Source: Prorocentrum cordatum
Lineage: Eukaryota; Sar; Dinophyceae; Prorocentrales; Prorocentraceae
Assembly: GCA_963575745.1 (NCBI GenBank)
Contig: CAUYUJ010014360.1
Location: forward strand, 208,028-272,027
DNA length: 64,000 bases
Direction of reading: 5' to 3'
Under the pieces are notes generated by a model. The model worked only from the letters and a program-made list of their open reading frames with translations. It searched no databases and was not told the DNA's origin. This document shows positions 51,982-61,480 of this stretch, piece by piece (within the stretch, counting starts at the first letter, position 1; every line of letters starts with the position of its first letter). The position numbers and the translations under genes are program-made.

Positions 51982-52548
51982 TGGAGGCCTTCCACATGGG
52001 GTCCGAATAGATGTGGCCGGAGGATGACGCCGCATCGGCGATGCATCGCCGACGCATCGGCGATGCATCGGCGACGTCGGCGATGTATCGGTTCCGCTTG
52101 GGTGGAGAAAGCCGGGCTCCACGCCGAGCCACATCTTCCAACATATCTGCGATGCGACGCGATCCTACAACCTCATTTCGGGCGGGCACACGATACCATG
52201 GATTAGGGATCCGCGGATCTGTCGCGTTGGCGCCAGATCCATGGATCGGGAAAGGTACCGTAATAAACACGAGGCCCGTACCGCCTCATATGGCGAAAAC
52301 AACGCGCCGATTTCGCATGGAACTGGGACCCGCCGCTATTCCACGCGCTTTAACCCACAGTCGCGCTTCCTCGACTCTTACCCCATATGTGGGAGGTCTG
52401 AGCCCCGACGCCTCCATCAGAGGCCTCCTAGATGCGGTTGGAAGATCGCGCCGTGGCTCCACATCGAGCCGCATCGTCGATGCATCGGCGATGCGGCACG
52501 ATCCTCCGACCCCATCTACCCCGACCTCATGTAAGAGGCCTAGCCTTC
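51982..52548 (+). mobile_element. Family M fragments with family A copy 3 nested
   Basis: 51,982-52,170 begins GAGGCCTTCCACATGGGGTC and carries GCATCGGCGATGCATCG palindromes like 42,472-42,680. 52,181-52,358 is a family A copy (ATCCATGGATCGGG, GGGACCCGCCGCTATTCCAC). 52,420-52,548 again has family M text (GCATCGTCGATGCATCGGCG, ATCCTCCGACCCCATC). The order suggests that family A inserted into, or next to, family M copies. Confidence 0.75.
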
Positions 52549-52569
52549 GGGAGGCCTGGACCCCCACGT

Positions 52570-52720
52570 TCCCCTGCCCCCCGGGGGATGCAGTCGAACA
52601 GCTCGGCCTCCAGCCTGTACCGCTTGCGTGCGCTGCCCGCCTCCGCGATGATGTCCGCGGAGACGCGCCTGCAGACTCCGCCGGCCCGGGCCGCGGCTGG
52701 CTCGCGGGGCACGCGCCGAA
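52570..52720 (-). CDS. Candidate exon scrap, unknown protein
   Basis: On the minus strand a possible acceptor (GGCGGAGTCTGCAG) precedes RVSADIIAEAGSARKRYRLE then AELFDCIPRG with almost entirely G/C third positions. The frame is open further on both sides. No domain is recognised and no partner exons were found. Confidence 0.3.
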
Positions 52721-53558
52721 AGATCCGTGGGGTGAGGGCTGCAGCCGGCAAGGGCAGAAAGGGCTGGGGCGTGGAGCCGTCTGTGGGTCTGAGGTGGCCC
52801 AGCAGTGGTCCCGGCCAGCAGGAAGGGCTTCGGGATTCTGGGTTCGGGGGGGCTTCTTGCCCTCTTCGGCCTCTGGGGCCGCTTTCGGGCCCCGGGACCG
52901 TCGGACACGGATCCAGGGCGCCCCGGGAGGGGTCTGGGGACCGACTTTGAAGAAAAGGTTTGGCTTCATTCCCCCCCCTGACCGACTTCCTACAGTCGGG
53001 CTTCTGCAATCAGGAACAATCAATGAGGAACGAATCCCCTTTATGACCCCCACAGCGTCTCCGTGCACGGGGAGAGTTAGAGAAACAGCCATGGAAGGAC
53101 CTGAGGGAGATCGAGCCACTTCCGAACCCAAACTGCTCCTTGTTTCAGCGTCTTGGTTGTAGGGCCCCAGCCGATTCAGACCCCCTGGCCGCCTCCAGTC
53201 GGGCGTTGGCAGAACTGAGTTTAGAGGGGCCTGGTTTAGTGATGTGTACTGGGGGACGCCCCCCCCCGCCCCGTTCCACTAACCGGAACTGCCGTCACCC
53301 AAAAAACACTAGCTACGGCGAACCTCGTTTAGTGATGCTGGCCAATCTAGGGGCTCCGGGGCCCTATACTAACTGGGTTCCCTTACCTGGGATCATGGCT
53401 ATACCCGATCCAGGTTGGGGCGCCCAGGCCTCTTCGCCCGCAGCGCCGGCGGACGCGAGCGGGACTGCAGAGCCGGCGGGCCGCGCCGGACACTGGGCGC
53501 ACCAGAGCGGGGGAAGAGGAGGAGGGAGGAGGGAGGAAGAAGGCGAAAGACGAAAGAC
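52721..53558. other. No gene recognised
   Basis: Open frames on both strands without recognisable content; C tract near 53,263. Confidence 0.45.
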
Positions 53559-53568
53559 CACACACACG

Positions 53569-53601
<33 letters not shown>

Positions 53602-53616
53602 ACGCACACGCACACA
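53559..53616. repeat. (CA)n with CGCA variants
   Basis: About 58 bp of CACA and CACG repeats. Confidence 0.95.
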
Positions 53617-53875
53617 TGAGGCACCGCGACAACCCCGCAGCGCTACAGCAGTGCCACGCTGCACTGTAGCACAACCTCGCGTCTTTCGCGCGGATCGACG
53701 CGCGAAACGCGGCCCGCGGGGTCCGATTTTGTGCTTGGAGTCGCCAGCTTCGGCGCGAATCTCAAAAAAGGTTTGGGGTCCTGGGGCGCCGCCACGTCGC
53801 GGGGGAAACCTGCGCTTGATCTCGAGGAGGGTTGCAGGACGGCCGTGGAGAAGAACGGGGAAAGGACGATGATGA

Positions 53876-54090
53876 TGAGGAGGAGGAGAAGGAGGAGGAG
53901 NNNNNNNNNNNNNNNNNNNNNNNNNNNNNNNNNNNNNNNNNNNNNNNNNNNNNNNNNNNNNNNNNNNNNNNNNNNNNNNNNNNNNNNNNNNNNNNNNNNN
54001 CCTCCTTCTCCTCCTCCTCCTTCTCTTCCTCCTCCTCCTCCTCCTTCTTCTCTTCTCTTCCTCCTCCTCCTCTTCCTCCTCCTCCTCGCT
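53876..54090. other. 100-N assembly gap between GGA and TCC arrays
   Basis: Positions 53,901-54,000 are N. The left side ends in GGAGGAGAAGGAGGAGGAG, while the right side begins CCTCCTTCTCCTCC, the opposite strand of the same repeat. The true length is unknown, and the join may not be real. Confidence 0.97.
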
Positions 54091-54490
54091 GGGCTCAGGG
54101 CGAGAAGTGGGCCCTGGGCAAGGGGGGTCGGGGCTTCCAGGGAGCCCGCGCGGGACAGCTCAAGGCATGCGGGAGATTCGTGCGGCATCGGCGCGCGCGC
54201 AGAGGTTTGAGACACCGTGTGGATTGTTCAACCTTGAACTGATCGCGGCCCCGATCGTTCGAGGCGGCCTTTTGTCGGGTCCAGAAGCGTTACCGTGCTC
54301 CTCAGTGCTTCCACGTCGTTCTGTCGTGCGGAGGTAAGCGTTGAACGCCTTCGCCAGCGTCGCCGGCGTGCCATTGCCGCGTGAACCAGCTGTAGGACGG
54401 TAAGGAGGAAACAAATAGTAGACACTCCCCCGCTCCCCCAAACTCAAAGTTGGCAGGCGCGGGGGGGACTGCGGTCGAAGTGCAACCCAT
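54091..54490. other. No gene recognised
   Basis: Contains palindromic GTTCAACCTTGAAC near 54,227, related to two such motifs near 6,119 and 6,192. Otherwise nothing supported. Confidence 0.5.
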
Positions 54491-54789
54491 CAGACCCACC
54501 GCCAACTTTGAACATTGGGGAGAGGGGGAGGCGTTGACCGAGTCATGTGGCATGCGTGTTCGCTATTTTTTCCGAGGCCTGGCTGTCGTCAGACCCACCG
54601 CCAACTTTGAACATTGGGGAGAGGGGGAGGCGTTGACCGAGTCATGTGGCATGCGTGTTCGCTATTTTTTTCCGAGGCCTGGATGTCGTCAGACCCACCG
54701 CCAACTTTGAACATTGGGGAGAGGGGGAGGCGTTGACCGATTCATGTGGCATGCGTGTTCGCTATTTTCTTTTCCGAGGCCTGGATATC
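54491..54789 (+). repeat. 99-100-bp tandem repeat, three near-identical copies
   Basis: CAGACCCACCGCCAACTTTG starts at 54,491, 54,590 and 54,690. The copies differ by only a few bases, including T-run length, so the expansion is recent. One frame reads TANFEHWGEGEALTESCGMR then VRYFF in each copy, but T-run changes shift the frame between copies, which argues against coding. Confidence 0.92.
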
Positions 54790-55883
54790 GGAGTGCCAAG
54801 GCGCGGCGTCCCGCTCAGACACGCGGCCTGACCGGGCAGCCCGCCCGATTCGACCGAGCTCGCCCCCAGTCATCGGCGCCGCTCTCAAGCGGGGACGGGC
54901 GAATGACCTCGGCGGGGCGATTCCCACATCTGCCTCGTGAAGGCCACTCCAGCCATGAGCATGCGTCCTTGTCTTCACATGGTGATGTCCTGGGACTCGG
55001 GCAGTGGCCGTCTCTGGGACGTGGGAAATTACAAGGATGGTGGGATCTCGCCGAGACTCCCTGTGGACCATCGTTCTCGGAGAGGCTAACTCGGCGGTCC
55101 AGATCACTACAGAGGCTCGGCCCTTGAATTACCGAAGGCTCCACTGCAACTTGGATTCCTTTTACAATCGAATTGGGAATTACCGACCGCGGGAACACTA
55201 CAGAGGGTTTGCTTTTCTGGCTCACTCTTGGTGATCCGCACTCAGGGCCAGCGGTGAGAGGAGTTCAGTCTGTGAATGGCTCATGATGCGCAGTAGTGCC
55301 AGCAATCGTGCAGGTAAGATGCGGATGTATGTTTATATAGTGAAGGTGTGAGAATACCAGTGTCTCCATGAGCTCTTGCGTTTGAGCTCAAGAGGGTATC
55401 GAGCCAAGTGCAAATGCACGTACACGAAGGGACGCACTTAGATGCACCCAGTATGAAATACGGCAATGATGCCAAGCGCCGCGTGCGACACCCCTGTTCC
55501 ACTGCAGTTCCCTTCGCCAATCGGCTCCATGCGCTATGCAAAACATGCACGTACGCATGGCGCCAAGATGGAGACGCGGGGGGTGGAGGCGCACCAGCCG
55601 AAGGACACACCAAAGGGTCACCATCACAACCAGCACTGAGCCTCGCGCAGTGGCAACCAATGCACGGATGCGAGCCTGTCAGACCGAATGGTCTGAGCTC
55701 TGCAGGAAGGTACAAGACCTAAGACTGCGCCCGCTGGATCTGAGCTGCATGCCCGCTGCATCATCGGCGGCGAGCGAGGGGGGAAGTGAGAAGGTGAAGG
55801 CCCTCTCAGGAGGCGGCGGGACTTCTCTGGAGCCCTCGAGGCTTCCGATCAGGTTTTGTTGCGTCCCCGGGGAAGGCTCAGAA
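54790..55883. other. 1.1 kb without recognised gene
   Basis: Moderate complexity with several short open frames. No codon bias or domain supports any of them. Confidence 0.5.
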
Positions 55884-56170
55884 AACTTCTCAGATCGGGA
55901 GCGGCCAAGAGGGGGGTGTCCAAGAGGGGGGGGCGCAAATCATGACTGGCGGTATGTGAGCGGCCCAGGGGGGAACTTCTCAGATCGGGAGCGGCCAAGA
56001 GGGGGGTGTCCAAGAGGGGGGGGCGCAAATCATGACCGGCGGTATGTGAGCGGCCCAGGGGGGGGGGCCAGGGACGTAATGAAATAAGAAGAGGCACCAT
56101 GAGATCTGGGGAAATATCATGGCCCCCGCCATGAGATTCCCCCCCTCCCTATAGTCATCACCCCCCTCTT
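55884..56170 (+). repeat. Family C dispersed repeat, copy 2, with 90-bp tandem duplication
   Basis: AACTTCTCAGATCGGGAGCG begins at 55,884 and 55,974. Each unit carries GCGCAAATCATGACYGGCGG. Then GGCCAGGGACGT, GAAATAAGAAGAGGC and CATCACCCCCCTCTTG follow, as at 7,381-7,572. Confidence 0.85.
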
Positions 56171-56306
56171 GTCCGCACCCGATCAGAAGACCGGGGGGGC
56201 TTCCGAGCCTTCTGAGAAGGCCGGCCCTTTCTCGCTCCCCCCCGGGGCGCGCCACCGGTATCCGCAGGACGCCCGAAGACCAGCCACATCGCATTCTCCC
56301 GAGAGG

Positions 56307-56447
56307 GGGAGGAGGAGGAGGAGGAGGAGGAGGAGGAGGAGGAGGAGGAGGAGGAGGAGGAGGAGGAGGAGGAGGAGGAGGAGGAGGAGGAGGATGAGGG
56401 GAGGATAGGAGGAGGAGGAGGAGGAGGAGGAGGAGGAGGAGGAGGAG
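56307..56447. repeat. (GGA)n microsatellite
   Basis: Two GGA tracts separated by ATGAGGGGAGGATA. Confidence 0.95.
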
Positions 56448-56455
56448 CGGTCAAG

Positions 56456-56690
56456 TTTTGAGCAGGGACCGACCGTCCCAGCATTCTGATCGTCCTACCA
56501 CGAAATGTTCTTAGAACCCAGACATGTTCGAATAGCAAAAACGATGTTCTTAGAACATGAGCCCGATGTGACAAGACAAGACAGACTCCGCCGGAGATGT
56601 TCTCAGAACATTTCGTGGAAACCACAAAAGGTTCTTAGAACATTGTTTGGTAGGGCTATAGGCGAACTGGAACGCTTCGCCACTGCTTGA
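56456..56690 (+). mobile_element. Family B MITE-like element, copy 1
   Basis: 235 bp, aligned end to end with 60,325-60,559. Termini are TTTTGAGCAGGGACCGACCG and CGCTTCGCCACTGCTTGA, which are imperfect inverted repeats. The interior has CCACGAAATGTTCTTAGAAC and its near-reverse complement GTTCTCAGAACATTTCGTGG. Both copies keep a 61-codon plus-strand frame (MFLEPRHVRIAKTMFLEH here), which I attribute to shared descent, not function. Confidence 0.9.
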
Positions 56691-56971
56691 TAAGCTTCCG
56701 CCCTCCGCCTCGGATGGCCGTGCTCGCAGCCCCAGGCTGCCGTGCGCGGAGCCCCGGCCCTTGGATGGACTTCGCTCCCGAAGAGGCGGCGCCTTGCGGT
56801 GATGCTCACCTGCAGCAGCTCCTTGATCCTCGCCGCGGTGCGCTCCTGAGCAGCAGCTCTTTGCTCCGACGGCCGCCAGGAGTCGGCGAGCCCGCACACA
56901 TCACAACCATCCACTCCCCTGCCACTCTTTGTTTTCAATTTTCTACAGGGCTTCGCCCTCGTCGGGGATCT

Positions 56972-57195
56972 GCTAACCCGGGTCAATCAGACCCGGGTCA
57001 GCAGGAAACCGAAAAACTGCAATGCAGGAAAAAAAGCTGCATCGCAGGGCTTCGCGAACCTGGATCAGACAATACGCGCGGCCGCCTCGCGGCCACGAGC
57101 GGCTCGCTAACCCAGGTCAGCCAGAAGGAGTCTTCGCAGGATCCTGCAGGATCCGGTGCCCTGGCTGACCCCCGTTTGCATTGACCCTCGTCTCT
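56972..57195 (+). repeat. Family G palindromic repeat, copy 2
   Basis: CTAACCCGGGTCAATCAGAC, GGATCCTGCAGGATCC and GCATTGACCCTCGTCTC in the same order as at 9,620-9,799. Overall it is longer and more diverged in the middle. Confidence 0.7.
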
Positions 57196-57412
57196 GAAGA
57201 TCCGACCTCGAGCTCACTCGTTGTTCCCGTGGCACCCTCCCCTCGTCCGACTTGTCCGACTCCTCCGTCCACCTCTCGTGCCGCCCCAGGTCTGGTCCCT
57301 GCTTCTCTCGTGCCCTCCCTCGCGAGGCGCGGCAGAGTGTGACCTCGCGGGCATGCGCGAGAAGTCTAAGGCGCCCCTGGTAACAGACCGCTCGGCCCGG
57401 AACCGCTTTTTG

Positions 57413-57597
57413 GAAGCTGGGCGAGGGCTGGCAAATCCGTGGCTGCTAAAACGGTCTTCCCGGAAGAGAAAAACCAATTCCCGGAATCAAGCTCAGCGCA
57501 CTAATAAATAGTAAACGGGCCGCTTCCCAGAAGAGAAAAACAATCTCCCGGAGCTCCGCTTTAGCAGCCACGGGTTTGCCAGCCTTCGCCCGGCTTC
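57413..57597. mobile_element. Family Q MITE-like element with about 40-bp inverted ends
   Basis: The left end GAAGCTGGGCGAGGGCTGGC-AAATCCGTGGCTGCTAAA is matched in reverse complement by the right end (GAAGCCGGGCGAAGGCTGGC-AAACCCGTGGCTGCTAAA). The interior holds two related segments with AGAAGAGAAAAAC. Single copy in the window. Confidence 0.88.
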
Positions 57598-57635
57598 TGA
57601 GCTTTGCTGAAGTGGACGGGTGGATCAGGTAATAT

Positions 57636-57828
57636 CGGGTCGGGCGAAAGGGGGGGATAGCAAAGGGGGGGTTTGAGAATCAGCTCCCGTATCTGATTTT
57701 CCCGGCGCCTCCCGGCGACGGAGGCGCCCATTTATCGAGGAATGGGCCCCTCGGTGGGGCCGACACCAGCTGCATGCAGCAGATTTCGTAACCCCCCCTT
57801 TCCCAATCCCCCCCTTTCGCCCGACCCG
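57636..57828. mobile_element. Family D MITE, copy 1, with target duplication
   Basis: Perfect 20-bp terminal inverted repeats CGGGTCGGGCGAAAGGGGGG and its complement. They are flanked by GTAATAT (57,629-57,635) and GTAATAC (57,829-57,835), a probable 7-bp target-site duplication with one change. The interior GAGGAATGGGCCCCTCGGTG is shared with copy 2 at 62,978. Confidence 0.93.
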
Positions 57829-58388
57829 GTAATACTGGACCACGTAGGACTTGCTTCACGCTGACTCCCGCGGGCAGCACCATACCCCCGCGCGTTCCCT
57901 CGGAGGAGCGGGGCGCGGTGCGAGGGGCGCATCACTGTCGAGAGAAGCCCGCAGGACATTGCGGGGGAGCGGGGGGAGCCCCCCCGGAGCTTCTGCGGAG
58001 GAGGCGAGTGGTGAACCAGAAGGGGATTGACCGTTTTTTTTCTATAAAAAAAACACTCGACGCTGATTAAGCAGTGAGCCTGTCAGCAGAGGTCGGCACG
58101 CCACTCGCAGAAGGTGAGTGAGATAACAGCTCTGCACGGGCACCGAGTGAGGCAAGTTCGGCACATCACGAATGGGCCCCCACATCAGAGCGGACGGGAC
58201 GCGTCGAACCGAAGCAAGGCGTCCGTACCTCCCTTCCGAACGAAACCACCTAAATGGGGAGGGAGGGGATGGGGGGGGAGGCGTACCCCCCGACCTACAA
58301 GCATAGTGCCCGCCGCGGATCTCCCCCCCCCCCCGAGGCCTCTTGGCCGCCCCCAGAGACTCCCTGGGCCCGCTGTGCCCGAGACTGA
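57829..58388. other. No gene recognised
   Basis: Contains TTTTTTTTCTATAAAAAAAA near 58,034, an AT palindrome, and C tracts. Nothing coding is supported. Confidence 0.5.
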
Positions 58389-58549
58389 CTACCTACCAGA
58401 CCACCCCAACCCAACCCGAAGACCCGAACTTCGGGTTGGGGGGGGTATGGGCTCCATACGTGTTTTTTCAATGTTCCCGGACCGCCCCCCACTGGAAATG
58501 GAGGGCAAAATGAGGCCTTCGGGTTGGGTTGGGGTGGTTTGGTGGGTGG
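58389..58549. mobile_element. Family H MITE, copy 1, 33-bp inverted ends
   Basis: CTACCTACCAGACCACCCCA-ACCCAACCCGAAG is matched in reverse complement by the right end with three differences. TGA flanks both ends (possible 3-bp target duplication). The inside carries CCATACGTGTTTTT and GGAAATGGAGGGCAA, shared with 60,743-60,940. Confidence 0.9.
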
Positions 58550-59238
58550 TGAGAGACGGCCCGGCATCCCCGGCGGGGTCTCAAAGGAGGCCCCGAGTGG
58601 CCTCGGAGCCTCCCAGGGACGCCCCCGAGTGGCCCCAATCACGCGACCACCGTATGGTTTCACTTGAGCGTCGAAAAGCAACGGGTCTTGCGCGAGCTGG
58701 CGCAGCGACCTTACGCGGTGGCTTCCGCGGGCCACCAACGGGGCACACCGCACTGCGAGACGAGGGCGCTTGCGCGCGACCTGACGCGGGCAGCTTACGC
58801 GCCACCGTCGGCGCAGACGACCCCGTTTTCTTGCGTCGCTCACGTTGCCTCGGAGCCTCCCAAGGACGCCCCCAAGCGGCCCAAATCACTCGACCACCTT
58901 CTGTTGGCGGCGCGCAAAAAAGGGTAGGGGGAGGGGGGACAGGGCACCTTAGAAGGAGCCTGCTCCTTAGAAGGCGCCTGCCTGACATCTACAGACAAGG
59001 CCCGCGCCCTCGAAGAAGCAGGGGTGCTTCTAAGAAGCCGACCCCTCTCCCCCTCTCCCCCCTTCTGCGGGTGTCCGAATCTGGCTTCGCCTGTTCTGAC
59101 CCTCCGCCCTTCTCGGTTCCGAGGGGCCCTGGCAGCCTCGAGGTGGCTCCGAGACCGTGTGAGAGAGCCCCACTCGAGGGAGCTGCAGCGGCCCCGAGGG
59201 CACCCCGAGAGGCCAGTGTCAGAGGAAGAAAATACACG
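58550..59238. other. GGCCCC-rich stretch, no gene recognised
   Basis: Two related segments, CCTCGGAGCCTCCCA(G/A)GGACGCCCCC near 58,598 and 58,851, are direct repeats. AGAAGGAGCCTGCTCC/AGAAGGCGCC hairpin-like text lies near 58,950. The open frames here are not supported. Confidence 0.5.
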
Positions 59239-59406
59239 GCATAAGCATAAGCTTTTGACACTCCGCGCGGATTTCTGGGATCTGCGCCAGACCCCCCCTC
59301 CCTGGCGCGCGGAGCGCGCCAGGGGCGGCGCCGGAGGCGCTGCTGGGGGGGGGGCCCAGCGCGGATCCAAGAAATCTGCGCGGAGCGCCGAACGTTGATG
59401 TTCATG
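59239..59406. mobile_element. Family K foldback element, copy 3 (best preserved)
   Basis: The left arm is GCATAAGCATAAGC...CTCCGCGCGGATTTCTGGGATC. The right arm is GATCCAAGAAATCTGCGCGG-AGCGCC...GATGTTCATGG. The centre has CTGGCGCGCGGAGCGCGCCAG hairpins. The whole 168 bp can fold on itself. Related copies are at 3.3, 36.8 and 61.3 kb. Confidence 0.85.
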
Positions 59407-59510
59407 GCGTTTGTTTTCTGCTGCGAATTGTCGGGCTCCCACGGGGCGAGGCGGATGCACGCGCCCCTTTTTGTTGGCGCGACGCCCCCCCAAAAAACAA
59501 ACCCCAAGAG

Positions 59511-59828
59511 CCCCTCCCGAGGCCTTGGGGAAGAGGCCCAGGCCTCCAGAGCGGCCCCGGCCGCGCCCGCAGAGGACCCCGAGAAGAGATCTTCCGAGAG
59601 ACTCCGAGGGCGAGCGCTCCGCGGCGACCTCTCCCGATGGCTCCCGGGTGCCTGATCCCGAGCTTGGAGCCCCTCCCAAGGCCTTCACGAGAGGTGCGGG
59701 CCTTCAGACCGGCCCCAACCAGGCCCGCAGATTTTTCCAAGAGATCTTCCAAGAGACTCAGAGATCGAACGATCCGCGACGGCCTTTCGGGTGGACTCCT
59801 GGGTATACCGCAGCCCGATCCCGAGCTT
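59511..59828 (+). repeat. 159-bp tandem duplication
   Basis: CCCCTCCCGAGGCCTT at 59,511 and CCCCTCCCAAGGCCTT at 59,670. Both units carry AGAGATCTTCC(G/A)AGAGACTC and GATCCCGAGCTT(G/C)GG-type blocks, moderately diverged. Confidence 0.85.
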
Positions 59829-60112
59829 CGGTTTGACGGTCGCCGAAGTCTTTGTTCCTCTGCATGCTTCTGCGCTGTCCTGATCAAGGTCAATCGCCTG
59901 GGGATCGTTGCTGGATGGATGGGCTGGCGGGGATAAGCGAAGCGCCAACAATGTACAATGTCCCCGTCCGTCTCCTTTGCACAGGGCATTCTTGCACATG
60001 CACTGATCCAGGACTGGTGTTCCGGGGCGACCCGCGTCACTTCGGCCATCGCGTCATTGCCACACAGGCCGCAAGGCAAGCTTAAAAGGGAAGACGGGCG
60101 AGTTGAGGGTCA

Positions 60113-60303
60113 ACGATAGGGGGATAGGCATAGGGGGGGGGGAAACATCGACCTGGAATCGGCGATACATCGCAGATAGATCAGCGATAGGCCGCCGATA
60201 GTGCATCCGCACGTTCCTGGGCAGGTTGGGGCTGTCGAGCCCTTACCGGCGATCAGTTGGCGATCGGGGGTCGATGTATCCCCCCCTATGCCTGTCCCCC
60301 CTT
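60113..60303. mobile_element. Family F MITE-like element, copy 2
   Basis: The ends GGCATAGGGGGGGGG-AAACATCGACC and, in reverse complement, GGCATAGGGGGGG-ATACATCGACC form long inverted repeats. The interior shares GGAATCGGCGATACATCGC and GCACGTTCCTGGGCAGG with 22,751-22,908. Confidence 0.85.
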
Positions 60304-60324
60304 AACCGTTGCCACTGACGAGTG

Positions 60325-60559
60325 TTTTGAGCAGGGACCGACCGTCCCGGCATTCCTATAGTCCTACCACGAAATGTTCTTAGAACCCAAAAATGTTCTT
60401 ATAACGAAAACAATGTTCTTAGAGCATAAACCCGATGTGTTAAAACAAGGCAATCTCAACCAGAAATGTTCTAAGAACATTTCGTGGAAACCACAAGAGG
60501 TTCTTAGAACATTGCTTGGTAGGGCTATAGCCGAGCCAGGACGCTTCGCCACTGCTTGA
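60325..60559 (+). mobile_element. Family B MITE-like element, copy 2
   Basis: 235 bp, same length and orientation as 56,456-56,690. It keeps GAAATGTTCTAAGAACATTT as a perfect palindrome. GTG flanks both ends (possible 3-bp target duplication). Confidence 0.9.
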
Positions 60560-60742
60560 GTGTTGGGGAAACGGCCGCGCCGAGAGGGCCCACCGGGCCC
60601 CGGCTTGCCTGCCCCCCCCGCCTGCGGGGGACCCTCCAGCCGCGGCGGCTGGACGCGGGCACGGGACGGCCAGACCCTGAGCTAAGGGGGCCCCCAGGCC
60701 TCGAGCCCAGCCGCACGCAACAAAAAAAACTTGGCCTGCGGA

Positions 60743-60940
60743 CTACCAACCAGACCACCCCAACCCAACCCGAAGACCCGAATTCCGGGTTGGGGGCCCC
60801 GGGGGGGTACTAGTTCCATACGTGTTTTTGTCGATGTTCTCCGACCCCCCCCCCCCACCGGAAATGGACCCCCCCCCCACACCGGAAATGGAGGGCAAGC
60901 TGGGGCCATCGGGTCGGGTTGGCGGCCCCACCCACCGACG
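60743..60940. mobile_element. Family H MITE, copy 2 (right end decayed)
   Basis: The left end CTACCAACCAGACCACCCCA-ACCCAACCCGAAG is intact. The interior CCATACGTGTTTTT is shared, and the block CACCGGAAATGGA is duplicated. The right terminus is only partly recognisable (GGGTCGGGTTGG...CCACC). Confidence 0.8.
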
Positions 60941-61128
60941 AGGCCGCCTCTTGGGTGGCGCGATTCCCGGGGCGCACGGCGGTGCCAGCCGGCCGCCAGC
61001 CCACGATGCGGGCAGCTGCGCACGTGGCGCCTGGGTGCTCAGCTCCCCCTGGCGCTGTCGCTGCGGGCGGGTCCAGGCCGACCCCGCGTCGCCACTCGCT
61101 GATCCCTTCCACCCCAGCCAGCGCTGGG

Positions 61129-61292
61129 GCAGATAGGGGGCCACATGCGAACCCTACCCCCACCTCCCACGAGTTCTGGGGGGAGGGTGGGGTTCACTTC
61201 GCTCGGGAGCTCCCTAACGAAGTGAACCCCACCCTCCCCCTCGTAAATCGTGGGGGGTAGGGGTAGGGTTCGCATGTGGTCCCCTAGCAGAA
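61129..61292. mobile_element. Family R near-perfect palindrome, about 160 bp
   Basis: The arms CCACATGCGAACCCTACCCC and GGGGTAGGGTTCGCATGTGG, then GGGGGAGGGTGGGGTTCACT and its complement, meet around GGGAGCTCCC at about 61,206-61,215. The likeness continues a few bases outside (GCAGATAGGGG / CCCCTAGCAG). It is essentially one long hairpin. Confidence 0.92.
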
Positions 61293-61295
61293 GAA

Positions 61296-61480
61296 GAAGA
61301 AGCACCGGCACAAGCAGAAGCTGTCGGAGGTGCGCGCGGACTTTCCCGGATCGGAGCTGGGCCTCCTTCCCTGGCGCGCAGAGAGCGCCAGGGCGGCGCC
61401 AGAGGCGCCGCCAGGGGTGGCCAACGTCGATCCAAGAAATCCGCGCGGAGCTCGAACAAGTTGTGATAATATGTCTGGCT
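61296..61480. mobile_element. Family K foldback element, copy 4
   Basis: The left arm is GCACAAGCAGAAGCTGTCGG...GCGCGCGGACTTTCCCGGATC. The right arm is GATCCAAGAAATCCGCGCGG-AGCTCGAACAAG. GGCGGCGCCAGAGGCGCCGC lies in the centre. It abuts the family R palindrome. Confidence 0.85.
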
